A stretch of DNA of 64,000 nucleotides, from positions 1-64,000 of the forward strand of contig DATBHX010000080.1 of NCBI GenBank assembly GCA_036557225.1. The letters are read 5' to 3'. The stretch comes from Angelobacter sp036557225 (GTDB lineage Bacteria > Acidobacteriota > Terriglobia > Terriglobales > Acidobacteriaceae). Shown piece by piece: positions 42,012-50,891 of this stretch. Numbering within the stretch: the first letter of the stretch is position 1; every line of letters starts with the position of its first letter. The translations under genes were made by a program, and so were the position numbers. The notes below the pieces were generated by a model. It was not told the DNA's origin and searched no databases. It was given only the letters and a program-made list of their open reading frames with translations.

Positions 42012-43695
42012 AAACCTTGCGTGATTGCCGGGCGCCTCGAGTGGGGCGCCTTTTCTTTGTTGTCGTGGAAACGGTTGCTGTTCCTGCTGTTTTATCTTTC
42101 CATCCCACGCTGAAGACCGGAACGGCCTCGCTGCGACCTTTCACCTTCATCTCCGGCAGTCGCTTGAGATCAAAGCCGCGTCCCAGCTTGCTGGCCGTCA
42201 ATTCGGCAATCAGAATCTCGCCGCCGGCTGCGTTGCTCATGAGCCGCTGTGCGGTATTGACCGCGTCTCCCACAACCGTGTAATCCAGGCGTCGCGGCGA
42301 TCCAATGTTTCCCGCAACGGCGTTGCCTGTGTTGATGCCAATGCCCACGCGGAGCTCCGGCCACTTGCGTGCCGCTGCGTCGCGATTCAGCTCGATCAGC
42401 AGCCGTTGAATCTGGATCGCCGAGTTCACGGCGTTGGCTGCATCGTTCCCCTTGGAAATCGGAGCTCCAAAGACGGCCATTACGGCGTCGCCGATGTATT
42501 TGTCCAGCGTGCCGCCGTTATCGAAGATCACATCGGTCACGCGCGTGAAATACTCGTTCAGAATTTCCACCAAGCGGCTGGGTTCCAGGCTCTCGCTCAT
42601 CGGAGTAAAGTCGCGGATATCGGCGAATAACACTGTGACTTCCTGGTTGGCGCCGCCCAAGCGTATGTCAGGATTCGCCACCACCATCTCCGCCACTTCC
42701 GGAGACAAAAAGCGTTCCAAAGCTGAACGCTGCAGAGATTGCTGAGCAATCTTCTTGTGTGCCGCCGCGTTATCCATGGCAGCGCCGGCCTGCGCCGCAA
42801 CCAGAGCAAACACGTTGAGCTCTTCCTGCGTGAATGCCGAAGCCTTTTCCAGATTGTCCACATAAAGGATTCCGAAAAGGCGCTCTTTGCCCTGCAGCGG
42901 CGCGCACATGGCGGAGCGCAATCCGGAAATCTTCATGCTCTCACTGCCGCTGAAACGTTCGTCCTGGCTGACGTCTTCAATCAAAATTGGCTGTCTCTCG
43001 CTCCGGATCATCTCCAGCACACTCCGGCTGAGAATGATCTGAGGGCGATTCTCTGCATCTTGTGGGTGGCGATAGCGAACCTCGCTCTGGCTCGCGACTG
43101 CGCCTGATTCGTCAAACAGCATCACAAAGCCGCGTTCTACGCCCTCGATCAGGCAGGCAAGAGAGACCACTTGCTCGCAAATGTGCTCCAGCCCCAGCCT
43201 GGAGTTCAAAGCCTTGCCTGCTTCATAAAGCACGGTGAGCAGATAGTTCTCGCGTTCCAGCTTTTTGATTCGACCGGCCAGGTCAGTCAGCGCGCTGCTG
43301 GAGATACCGGCGCCGCGGGCCAGCGTCTCACGCTCGGAGCGGCCGCGGATGATGTTGTTCAGCGTGGAGGGCCACTGGCCCCGCCGCACCTGTATGCCTT
43401 TATCGTCGACGTTCTCCAGGCGCAACCGGTAGCTGCCAACCATGGCTGTATCGCCATCGTTGAGTTCAGTTTCCCGGCTGATTTTCTTGTCGTTAAGAAG
43501 AATGCCATTCGTACTGCCGCGGTCAGCGACGAAGATGGCGTTGTCTCTGAGCTTGATCACCGCGTGAAAGCGGCTGACGCTGGAATCATTCAGAACAAGA
43601 TCGTTGGCATTGCCTCGGCCAATGGTCGTGACTGCCTTGGTGAGTTCCAGGATTCCGTTTTTCCCGTCAGGAGAGGAGATGATGAGGCGGGCCAT
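42004..43695 (-). CDS. Adenylate/guanylate cyclase with FHA and GAF domains
   Basis: A 563-residue class III nucleotide cyclase. The FHA domain (1-~95; TIGRGNANDLVLNDSSVSRF) binds phosphothreonine. A GAF domain (~155-320) follows, and the cyclase domain (~345-540) has VTVLFADIRDFTPMSE with the metal Asp residues, DAVMAVFGAP, and GIGINTGNAVAGNIG. The C-terminal tail is basic. It begins 10 bp after the Ser/Thr kinase stop, so the kinase probably phosphorylates itself or partners read by this FHA. The end overlaps the convergent HhH gene by 8 bp. Confidence 0.93.
   Translation of the reverse strand: MARLIISSPDGKNGILELTKAVTTIGRGNANDLVLNDSSVSRFHAVIKLRDNAIFVADRGSTNGILLNDKKISRETELNDGDTAMVGSYRLRLENVDDKGIQVRRGQWPSTLNNIIRGRSERETLARGAGISSSALTDLAGRIKKLERENYLLTVLYEAGKALNSRLGLEHICEQVVSLACLIEGVERGFVMLFDESGAVASQSEVRYRHPQDAENRPQIILSRSVLEMIRSERQPILIEDVSQDERFSGSESMKISGLRSAMCAPLQGKERLFGILYVDNLEKASAFTQEELNVFALVAAQAGAAMDNAAAHKKIAQQSLQRSALERFLSPEVAEMVVANPDIRLGGANQEVTVLFADIRDFTPMSESLEPSRLVEILNEYFTRVTDVIFDNGGTLDKYIGDAVMAVFGAPISKGNDAANAVNSAIQIQRLLIELNRDAAARKWPELRVGIGINTGNAVAGNIGSPRRLDYTVVGDAVNTAQRLMSNAAGGEILIAELTASKLGRGFDLKRLPEMKVKGRSEAVPVFSVGWKDKTAGTATVSTTTKKRRPTRGARQSRKVSI
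42030..42054 (+). terminator. Terminator of the HhH protein gene
   Basis: GGCGCC (42031-42036) and GGCGCC (42045-42050) form a 6-bp stem followed by TTTTCTTTG, about 20 bp past the stop and inside the end of the convergent cyclase gene. Confidence 0.5.
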
Positions 43696-43705
43696 ACCGA
43701 AATAG

Positions 43706-45739
43706 TCACTGTTTTTCCAGGATCTCGTCGATGTTTACGACGCGGCCCTTTTGTACGCGTATGTTTCTATGCACGGATTTGTATCCGTCCATCTGCAGCA
43801 CGATGCTGTACACGCCGGGATCGGCGGGCCAGCGCGCGTTGGTCTTTTTTGGCGCCACTTTGCCGTCAATCACGATCGACGCGCCTTCGGGATTGGTGCG
43901 GATGTGGACCAATCCTTTACCGTCGGGAACGGTGTCAGTCCCCAGAATTCGCCGCAGGAAGTTCGGATTCTTGCCGTCTTCCGATGGCTGGTTTACGCTC
44001 AGCAACACGGGCGAGAAGCTCAGAGTCTGGCCTTCGGAGAAATTCTCATCGCTGGAAGCATCTCTAAAGCCGGCCTTCTTCACCGTCACCCGATGGTAGC
44101 CTTTGTCCACGGTCAGTTGCGTCGGTGTGACCATTCCGCTGTCTTTGCCGTCAAGCCACACATTTGCGCCTTGTGGATTGCTGGTGACCACCAAAGTTGA
44201 AACCGTTGGCGCTAATTCAGCGTTTACCTCCACGCTCTTGCCGGTCTGGGACTCTACCATGCGCGTCTGCGGCAGATAACCGGCCTTGGTAAAGACCAGC
44301 GTGTGATTGCCTGCCGCCAGATGCGACGCTGTAAACGGTGTTACCCAATTCGGCTCACTCCATCCATCGATCTCAACCTTTGCTCCGTCCGGTGTTGAAG
44401 CCAGCTTCAATTCGCTCTGCTGCACAAAAACCTGGTTCGGCGATTCCTTGGCCTTTACCGGTGTCGGCAATTTCTGCGGACCTGTTTGAGCATTCTTGCG
44501 CGCTGGAAAGAACTTTACTGTTGTATCCGGCGCGATCGGTTCGCGGACCGGAGTCGCCTCAGCCGTTGGATCCTGAATGGCGATCGCAACTGGCTGGCGC
44601 TGTTCAGCGATTAGTTGCGCCTCCCTGGCTTTGGTCTGCTCGGCCAGCTGCCGCATCTTCACCTGTGTCCGATGGTAGGCATATCCGCCCATGGCCGATC
44701 CTAGAATCAGTACCGTAGCCAGGGCAGCAAACCACAGGCCGCGCTTGCTGGAGATGATGGCAGTAGTTGGCCGGCGCACAGGCATAGGGCCTTTGGCAGG
44801 GGCCGTGGCTGCTGCCGTTGTTTGAACCGTGTTGCCGGCAACCCGCACCGGAAGCACGACTGTTTTTTCAGGTTTCGCAGGCTCCGGCGCAAACGCTCCG
44901 GTCGAGCCGTTGCGGCTCGTGCCTGCCAGTTTGTAGTGTTCAAGATCGCGGATAAGCTCCGCGCCGCTCTGATAGCGATCGTCAGGCGCTTTGGCCAGGG
45001 CCTTGGTGACAATCGCACTCAAACCGGGGTGGACCGTTACATCCAGATCGCGTGGCGTGATCGGGGTTTCGTTGACAATCTTGTAAATAATTGTGGTGAC
45101 GTTCTGGCCGACAAAGGGCTTTTCGCCCGTCAGCATCTCGTACAGGATTACGCCCAGGCTGAAGAGGTCGGAGCGCCCGTCGAGCGGACGTCCTTTCACC
45201 TGCTCCGGCGCCATGTAATTGGGCGTTCCCAGCACCTGTCCGGTATTCGTGACCTGCCCGCCGGATTTGGCAATACCGAAATCCATGATCTTCACCGTGC
45301 CGTTGGCCGTCAGCATGATGTTGGCAGGCTTTACGTCACGATGAACGATTCCGTTAGAGTGCGCGTAATCCAGGCCGCGACAGATTTGCCGCGAGATTTG
45401 TACCACCTCGTCGGTCGGTAACACGTGCTTTTCCGCCAGCAGTTCATGCAGCGTGGTGCCCTCAATGAACTCCATGGCGATATAGAAAATGCCGTCTTCT
45501 TCGCCGGCATCGTAGATGGTAACGATGTTGGGATGATTCAGAACGCCGGCGGCGCGAGCTTCATTCTGGAAACGGCGGACCATTTCCTGCGCGTCCAGGC
45601 CATGGACGTCGAGCCGCATCGTCTTGAGTGCTACGGTCCGCCCGATTGTTGGATCCAGCGCCTTGTATACGACGCCCATTGCGCCGCGCCCAAGTTCGCC
45701 TACGATCTCGTATCGGCCGACCGTCTGAATAGACATCAT
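43706..45739 (-). CDS. Membrane Ser/Thr protein kinase with PEGA domains
   Basis: A 677-residue Hanks-type kinase. The kinase domain (~8-265) shows GELGRGAMGVVYK, the catalytic HRDVKPANIM loop, DFG in KIMDFGIAKSGG, and APE in NYMAPEQVKG. A Pro/Thr-rich linker, a single transmembrane segment (~333-352; LWFAALATVLILGSAMG) and three extracytoplasmic PEGA domains follow (STPDGAKVEIDGW, SNPQGANVWLDGK, TNPEGASIVIDGK). PEGA domains may sense envelope conditions. It is directly upstream of, and presumably co-transcribed with, the FHA-GAF-cyclase gene. Confidence 0.95.
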   Translation of the reverse strand: MMSIQTVGRYEIVGELGRGAMGVVYKALDPTIGRTVALKTMRLDVHGLDAQEMVRRFQNEARAAGVLNHPNIVTIYDAGEEDGIFYIAMEFIEGTTLHELLAEKHVLPTDEVVQISRQICRGLDYAHSNGIVHRDVKPANIMLTANGTVKIMDFGIAKSGGQVTNTGQVLGTPNYMAPEQVKGRPLDGRSDLFSLGVILYEMLTGEKPFVGQNVTTIIYKIVNETPITPRDLDVTVHPGLSAIVTKALAKAPDDRYQSGAELIRDLEHYKLAGTSRNGSTGAFAPEPAKPEKTVVLPVRVAGNTVQTTAAATAPAKGPMPVRRPTTAIISSKRGLWFAALATVLILGSAMGGYAYHRTQVKMRQLAEQTKAREAQLIAEQRQPVAIAIQDPTAEATPVREPIAPDTTVKFFPARKNAQTGPQKLPTPVKAKESPNQVFVQQSELKLASTPDGAKVEIDGWSEPNWVTPFTASHLAAGNHTLVFTKAGYLPQTRMVESQTGKSVEVNAELAPTVSTLVVTSNPQGANVWLDGKDSGMVTPTQLTVDKGYHRVTVKKAGFRDASSDENFSEGQTLSFSPVLLSVNQPSEDGKNPNFLRRILGTDTVPDGKGLVHIRTNPEGASIVIDGKVAPKKTNARWPADPGVYSIVLQMDGYKSVHRNIRVQKGRVVNIDEILEKQ

Positions 45740-45978
45740 GAGGGCTTATCTTCTCTTTTAACTCCGTGGCGCCCTAGCTTATGTCTTGGGGGAGAGACGT
45801 TACATCTGTATCGGCACTTCTGTGATGGAGGATGATTTCTCCGAGTCAGCCGAAAATAACCCATCTGTAGAGCCGGGTCAATGCGCACTACGAGCGTGCA
45901 TGTGACTTTAGTTTCGTGCAGTTACGCCCCCGATAAAAACCCTATAAGCAACCTAAGTGCCAGCTTACAATAGCCGGC

Positions 45979-46497
45979 ATGCGCACATCTTTACTCGCTT
46001 TATTTCTGGCTCCGCTTTTGTTCATCGTGCAGACGGGAACCCAGGCGAACAGTTCCCAAAACGGACCCCAACAAACAGACGGTCAACACCAGCAGGAGGT
46101 CCCGGAAGAGCTTCGTGGTGAGTTGGAAGAGGGCATTAAGCATCTGCTCGTATCGCAGGTCGAGGCCTGGAACCACGGCAACCTGGAAAATTTCATGAAG
46201 GGCTATTGGCAATCTCCCGACCTGACGTTCTTTTCCGGCGCCACGGTTACCAAAGGCTGGGAACCAACGTTACTGCGCTACCGGCAGCGCTATCAGTCGG
46301 GAGGCCGCGAGATGGGCAAACTCGAATTCCAGGACCTGAACATCGATCTGCTCAGCCGTCGCTCCGCCGTGGTCACCGGCAAATGGCAGCTTACGATGTC
46401 TGACGGCAAACAGCCGCATGGTTTATTCACACTGATCTTCAAGCGCATGCAGAACGGATGGAGAATCGTGCACGATCACACTTCTGCGGCTGAGTAA
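45979..46497 (+). CDS. Exported NTF2/SnoaL-like protein (DUF4440 type)
   Basis: A 172-residue protein with a signal peptide (SLLALFLAPLLFIVQTGTQA), a short acidic/Gln-rich linker, and an NTF2-like domain recognisable from LLVSQVEAWNHGNLENFMKGYW, LTFFSGATVTKGWEPTLLRY, VVTGKWQLTMSDGKQPHGLF and GWRIVHDHTSA. The fold serves as enzyme or binding pocket in many proteins; no catalytic residues can be assigned. It stands alone. Confidence 0.88.
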   Translation: MRTSLLALFLAPLLFIVQTGTQANSSQNGPQQTDGQHQQEVPEELRGELEEGIKHLLVSQVEAWNHGNLENFMKGYWQSPDLTFFSGATVTKGWEPTLLRYRQRYQSGGREMGKLEFQDLNIDLLSRRSAVVTGKWQLTMSDGKQPHGLFTLIFKRMQNGWRIVHDHTSAAE

Positions 46498-46512
46498 GCC
46501 GCTGTGGAAATC

Positions 46513-46527
46513 GATTCTCTGAGAATC
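46513..46527. repeat. 15-bp palindrome
   Basis: GATTCTC, T, GAGAATC form a perfect palindrome just after the NTF2-like gene. There is no U-tract, so its role is unclear. Confidence 0.4.
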
Positions 46528-46686
46528 TCAATCCGGACACGATGATTACGCTTCGGCACGTCACTCGATTTGGCAGGTGAAAGGCCGAGTTACAGGGGGT
46601 TACGGCAAGATGACGAAGCCTCTTAGATTCGGCGGTCGCATCCTACTGTTCTAGATATTCAGCCTACAAGTTGGATTCGGCCTGTC

Positions 46687-46902
46687 ATGGCGAAAACTCC
46701 AAATCGAGGCAAGGTCCGCAGCGTGGAAGTTTGGGTTAGGCCCTCCGTACCTCCACGGGCCCCTACCGTTAAAGAGCTCTGGGAGAAGGGCGTAGGTCAA
46801 ATTACAAGCAACAATCGCTACCTCCAGCTGGCGGATATCGCGCTCAGAGTGATCCATTTCCCAGGCTTTAAGAAAGAATCGCATAAAAAGCGCGGTGCTT
46901 GA
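46687..46902 (+). CDS. Small basic protein, paired with the next ORF
   Basis: A 71-residue ORF from ATG 46687 with no known domain. It contains NNRYLQLADIALRV and a Lys-rich end, closely resembling HSRFLELADIALGL plus a Lys-rich end in the next ORF, which argues that both are real coding genes derived by duplication. A NRGKV segment near the N-terminus matches DRGKL in the partner. No clear ribosome site precedes it. Confidence 0.5.
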   Translation: MAKTPNRGKVRSVEVWVRPSVPPRAPTVKELWEKGVGQITSNNRYLQLADIALRVIHFPGFKKESHKKRGA

Positions 46903-47013
46903 AAACTTCGGGAAAATCCTAACTGGGCCGCGGCCCAGCCCCTTTTCACTGCGTGGCGCATCTTGGCGCGCCGAGCCACTCTCCGTTCAGCCTACTCTGG
47001 AAGCAATCCTGCC

Positions 47014-47238
47014 ATGTGGAAGAAACCCAAACGCGCTACCGGTGCGGATAGAGGCAAGTTGTGGATTGCTTCCAGACGCCAGCAGGAAGACCGGTCAATC
47101 AGCCCTCCATCTCACAGCCGCTTCCTTGAATTGGCTGATATTGCCCTCGGACTCAAAAAACCGTCGCATGGGAAAAAGAAACCCGTGGCTTCCAGTCATG
47201 ATTACGCTCTGAAAACAGAGCCGTACAAGAAGCCCTAG
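47014..47238 (+). CDS. Small basic protein, paralogue of the preceding ORF
   Basis: A 74-residue ORF from ATG 47014; a TTG at 46963 would add 17 residues. It shares the LADIAL core and basic C-terminus with the ORF at 46687-46902. It has no signal peptide or membrane segment. The function is unknown. It ends about 60 bp before the convergent rsmI stop. Confidence 0.5.
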   Translation: MWKKPKRATGADRGKLWIASRRQQEDRSISPPSHSRFLELADIALGLKKPSHGKKKPVASSHDYALKTEPYKKP

Positions 47239-47298
47239 CGTTCTGAGGAATCGCTCACCAGCCTGTCGGGCAATTTGGCTTCAGCCGCTGCGTACCAT

Positions 47299-48153
47299 TC
47301 ACCTCTTCCGCCGCACTCGCTGCAATTCGCGATACGCCTCACTCTTGGAAAGCCCCAGTTCCCTGGCCAGGACTTTGAGCGCGCCATTTTCATCGAGTTT
47401 TTGCTCGCGGACGATCTCTTCCAGACGCGTGGCAATGTCCCGCCGCGACGTCACCGAACCAGGCTCGGCCTTGCCGATCAACAACGTAATCTCACCCTTC
47501 GGTTCTTGCGCCTGCACTCGTCCAAGGATCTCAGTCGCGCTTCCGCGCACAAACTCTTCGTGCACCTTGGTCAGCTCTCGTGCCAGCACGATCGGGCGCT
47601 CTGCTCCAAGCAGCTCAACAATGTCCTGCACAGTCTCCACAATCCGATGCGGCGCCTCATAAACAATGATTGTGTTCTGCGCTTCGCGCAATGATTCCAG
47701 CAAACTGCGCCTCTGCCCTGACTTTGCCGGCAGGAAGCCGTGGAACTCAAATCGGTCGGTCGGCAGACCGCTCGCTGCAAGCGCTGCGATCAGCGCAGAC
47801 GCTCCTGGCACCGGAACCACTTGCACTTCGCGTTCAATGGCCAGCTTGATCACGCGATATCCGGGATCGGAAATCCCGGGCATGCCGGCATCGGAAACCT
47901 GCGCGACGTTGAGTCCCTGCTGCAGTTTCGCCACTAGCTCTTCCGCGCGCGCGGCTTCGTTGTGCGCGTGATAGCTGACGGTCGGTTTGTCAATCCCGTA
48001 ATGCTGCAGCAGCTTGGCGGTGTGGCGCGTATCTTCACAGGCGATCAGATCGGCTTCTTTCAGCACACGCACCGCGCGGTAGGTGATGTCCTCCAGGTTG
48101 CCGATAGGAGTGGCTACCACGTAGAGCAAACCCTTTTTCTTGTGATCAGCCAT
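47299..48153 (-). CDS. rsmI: 16S rRNA (cytidine-1402-2'-O)-methyltransferase
   Basis: RsmI methylates the 2'-O of C1402 in the decoding centre of 16S rRNA. The 284-residue protein opens with LLYVVATPIGNLEDITYRAV and contains LIACEDTRHTAKLL, VSDAGMPGISDPGY (SAM site), and IVYEAPHRIVETVQDI, with ELTKVHEEFVRG and the C-terminal helical tail. It is 18 bp downstream of the VWFA-related gene. Confidence 0.96.
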   Translation of the reverse strand: MADHKKKGLLYVVATPIGNLEDITYRAVRVLKEADLIACEDTRHTAKLLQHYGIDKPTVSYHAHNEAARAEELVAKLQQGLNVAQVSDAGMPGISDPGYRVIKLAIEREVQVVPVPGASALIAALAASGLPTDRFEFHGFLPAKSGQRRSLLESLREAQNTIIVYEAPHRIVETVQDIVELLGAERPIVLARELTKVHEEFVRGSATEILGRVQAQEPKGEITLLIGKAEPGSVTSRRDIATRLEEIVREQKLDENGALKVLARELGLSKSEAYRELQRVRRKR

Positions 48154-48171
48154 AGGATGGTGTCGCCGTGG

Positions 48172-50037
48172 TTAATGTTTGGCGTTGTCTGCAGATTTGC
48201 TCTTTTCGTCGATGCCAGGCACGGTGACCTCGGCATTCGCCGTTCCCATCAACCCTGTAGCGGTCTCACGCACCGCAAGTCGCAAAAAGTAATGTCCTGG
48301 CGGCAGTTCAACCGTCAGCTGGCATGGGAAATAAGAACTGTTGATCTTCGCCATCACATCCGGCTTCAGTGCGGCATTCACCTTGGTGGCCACCGTCTGT
48401 ACCGGATGATCAATGTCCCTGGCAGAGAATATGCGCGCCGCGCAATCCACCTGGCCGTGTCGTAGGCCATCGGGCTCAAGCGTAAAGCTGATTTGCGAAG
48501 GCGCGACTGCTATGTTGATGCGGACCTGGCTTTGCCCCAGTTCGGGCGGAACCACCATGGCTTGAAACTGCACCGAAGTAGCAATCGGATAATCCGGATT
48601 CAGCGCCCCAGCCAGGTCCAGATTTCTTTGCTCCGGATGTCTCCGCTCAAACTCGGCGCGGTCCACCGCGTAATAGCCGGCCCGATGCCGCAGCTTTACA
48701 CCGGAACGATTCACTGAGATCTGGATCTTGCGGAACTCGCCCTTCCATGCTTTCCCGTCCGGATAGTAGCCGATGGTGTAATAGGTAGCGCCGTCATCCA
48801 TGCCTTGTCGGATTGCATTATCCAGATCATTGCGATTGTAGTAAGCCAGCCCGCCCGTTTTCTCGGCGATGTCGCGCATGTTGTAATGCGCCTGAAACAA
48901 CTCTTCCGCCTGCTGGCCCTCCATCTTCATCATCAGGCCGCCGCTTTGTCCCTGCCCGCTCACATTGTTGCCGACGTTGAAAAATGCGCCGCCCACTAAT
49001 CCCCGTGCGTCGATCGGGTAAACCGAGACCTGGGCATCAGCCATCAGGTTACTCAGCAAGGCCAGCTGGTCCACGTATTCACGTTGGTGGGCCGCACCAT
49101 TGCGAATATTGGGCGCGCTCTCAGCCGACATCTGGGCGCGGGAGTCATCGGCCTGGTTCTTGATAGACCTCAGGCCCACTTTAGCGTCGGGGAAGATTCC
49201 AAACGGCACCGATTCTGACAGCCAGAACAGATTCTTTCGTCCCGGATATCCCGCCAGCATTCGCGCCAACGCGGAGAGTGCGGCCAGCGAGTAGTTCACT
49301 CGAAGATCAGAAAGGTCAGAGACAGCCTGGTCGGCGAAATCCTGTATCTGCGCACGCAGCTGCGGGGCAAAATCGGCGGCAATCTGGTCGGCAATGCCCT
49401 GTAGCGTCATCGGTACCTCAGCTGTACCGGTAGGACTCATTAGAACGGGCGAACCTTCGCCTTTGATGGTCTGGATGACCTTCTTGAGCTGGGTCAGATC
49501 AGTGGTGAAATCCTGCAACAGCCGCAGTTTTCTGCCCATGGCAAAGATGGCGATCGGCTGGCCGGGGGGAAGCTTCTCCAGAAACTTCACCATCTCCACC
49601 CGCACATATGCCTGGTTGAGAAAGGTCGTGTTCAACGCGTCAATCAGGACGATGTTCAACGCACTCGCAGGTTGAAACTTTGGTTTGTTGGTAAATACGT
49701 TGCTTGGAAGAGCAGGTCCGGAATCGGTTATAGGAGCGCCGCCTCCCGGATGCTGGAAGGCAAAAACGCTGATCTTCTGCGGACGGCCATCTTCAATAAG
49801 GCTGAAGTCGTTGGCCTCGAGATCGGTCACTACGTGACCGTCTTTGTCCCGTGCCACCACGTTAACGATCACCAGCCTGCTCTTGACCTTAAGCACAGGC
49901 GTCTTTTGCTGGCCGGCTTGTGCCCCGCTGGCCTGGGCTGGAGAGGCTTCTGGCTTATCCGATTGCGAAAAAAGGGCGCCGCCCATGAAGCACAGGCCCA
50001 GGAAAACGATAACGCCACTCTTGCGAAAGTAAGACAT
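48172..50037 (-). CDS. Secreted VWFA-related domain protein
   Basis: A 621-residue exported protein of the VWFA-related type common in Acidobacteria. After a signal peptide (VIVFLGLCFMGGALFS) comes the conserved VVARDKDGHVVTDLEANDFS strand pair, then a von Willebrand A-like domain starting at INIVLIDALNTTF. The first metal-ion site reads DALNT, where intact MIDAS sites read DxSxS, so metal binding may be lost. A C-terminal beta-rich region ends with the tail sequence GLMGTANAEVTV. It lies upstream of rsmI, with no obvious functional link. Confidence 0.88.
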   Translation of the reverse strand: MSYFRKSGVIVFLGLCFMGGALFSQSDKPEASPAQASGAQAGQQKTPVLKVKSRLVIVNVVARDKDGHVVTDLEANDFSLIEDGRPQKISVFAFQHPGGGAPITDSGPALPSNVFTNKPKFQPASALNIVLIDALNTTFLNQAYVRVEMVKFLEKLPPGQPIAIFAMGRKLRLLQDFTTDLTQLKKVIQTIKGEGSPVLMSPTGTAEVPMTLQGIADQIAADFAPQLRAQIQDFADQAVSDLSDLRVNYSLAALSALARMLAGYPGRKNLFWLSESVPFGIFPDAKVGLRSIKNQADDSRAQMSAESAPNIRNGAAHQREYVDQLALLSNLMADAQVSVYPIDARGLVGGAFFNVGNNVSGQGQSGGLMMKMEGQQAEELFQAHYNMRDIAEKTGGLAYYNRNDLDNAIRQGMDDGATYYTIGYYPDGKAWKGEFRKIQISVNRSGVKLRHRAGYYAVDRAEFERRHPEQRNLDLAGALNPDYPIATSVQFQAMVVPPELGQSQVRINIAVAPSQISFTLEPDGLRHGQVDCAARIFSARDIDHPVQTVATKVNAALKPDVMAKINSSYFPCQLTVELPPGHYFLRLAVRETATGLMGTANAEVTVPGIDEKSKSADNAKH

Positions 50038-50204
50038 ACACGCCTCCGTTAACCGCCGCTACAGAAGCAGAAAAGGCCACCCTTTGAGGAAGTCTGTGCA
50101 GGGACCAATGGCATCGCCGGCTCTTCACCATCACCCGATTGACCCATATTCTTCTGATACTTAGAATTGGGAGTACCCTCAGACTCTGACTGCAAAGGAC
50201 ACGC

Positions 50205-50525
50205 GTGCCACTTTACGAGTATCAGTGTAAGAAATGCAAACATAGATTTGAAAAAATCCGTAAGTTTTCCGATCCGCCGATCAAAAAGTGCCCCGAATGC
50301 GGCGGCCCGCTAGAACAACTTCTACACGCGCCGGCGGTTCAGTTCAAAGGCACCGGCTGGTACGTGACCGACTACGCCGGCAAGAAAACCGATACACCTC
50401 CGGCAGCGGCATCTGATGCCACCTCAGAAAAAGCAGACAAGCCAGAGAAGAAGGAAACCGGGCACGGCCAAAAAGAGAAAGATTCCAAGCATAAAAAATC
50501 GGAATCGAAAAAGACAAAAGAATGA
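50205..50525 (+). CDS. FmdB-family zinc-ribbon protein
   Basis: A 106-residue protein with an FmdB-type zinc ribbon (C8, C11, C29, C32 in YQCKKC and KKCPECGG) and a Lys/Glu-rich disordered tail. The GTG at 50205 is the start because it opens the family motif PLYEYQCKKC. The family is a regulatory or structural zinc ribbon of unknown role. The gene is followed by a stem (50524-50530 with 50536-50542). Confidence 0.9.
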   Translation: MPLYEYQCKKCKHRFEKIRKFSDPPIKKCPECGGPLEQLLHAPAVQFKGTGWYVTDYAGKKTDTPPAAASDATSEKADKPEKKETGHGQKEKDSKHKKSESKKTKE

Positions 50526-50556
50526 GGAGCATTGAGCTCCTCGAATTCGAACTTTT
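50524..50556 (+). terminator. Candidate terminator after the FmdB gene
   Basis: GAGGAGC and GCTCCTC form a 7-bp stem (50524-50530, 50536-50542) with a 5-nt loop; a T run (TTTTT) comes only about 10 nt later, so termination is uncertain. Confidence 0.35.
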
Positions 50557-50604
50557 TCGCACTATCAACTTCGGCTGCTCTAAGAAGACAGGTGGAACAA
50601 AGAA

Positions 50605-50823
50605 TTAAGCTGCTTTCTTGCGCGGCACCTTCATACCTTTCTTACGCGCCTTGGAAAGTCCGATCGCTATCGCCTGCTTTCGGCTCTTGATCGGATGCTT
50701 CTTTGAATGTTTGCCTGAGCGCATGTGATGCATCTCAGTCTCTACCTCTTTTCCGGCTTTCCTGCTGTATTTCCGGCCGGTCGATTTCTTGCGCGAAGTG
50801 CTGGATTTCTTTCTTGCTGGCAT
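50605..50823 (-). CDS. Small Lys/Arg-rich protein, DUF6496-like
   Basis: A 72-residue, very basic protein (about 40% Lys/Arg) with KHPIKSRKQAIAIGLSKARK, a segment I recognise from the DUF6496 family. It has no membrane segment. Nucleic-acid binding is an inference from its charge alone. Confidence 0.75.
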   Translation of the reverse strand: MPARKKSSTSRKKSTGRKYSRKAGKEVETEMHHMRSGKHSKKHPIKSRKQAIAIGLSKARKKGMKVPRKKAA

Positions 50824-50891
50824 TCCTTACCTCCCTGAATAGTGAGACGTCAGCCAGCGCCGCGAGGTTGGGCGGTTAAATGGAGGCGAAG

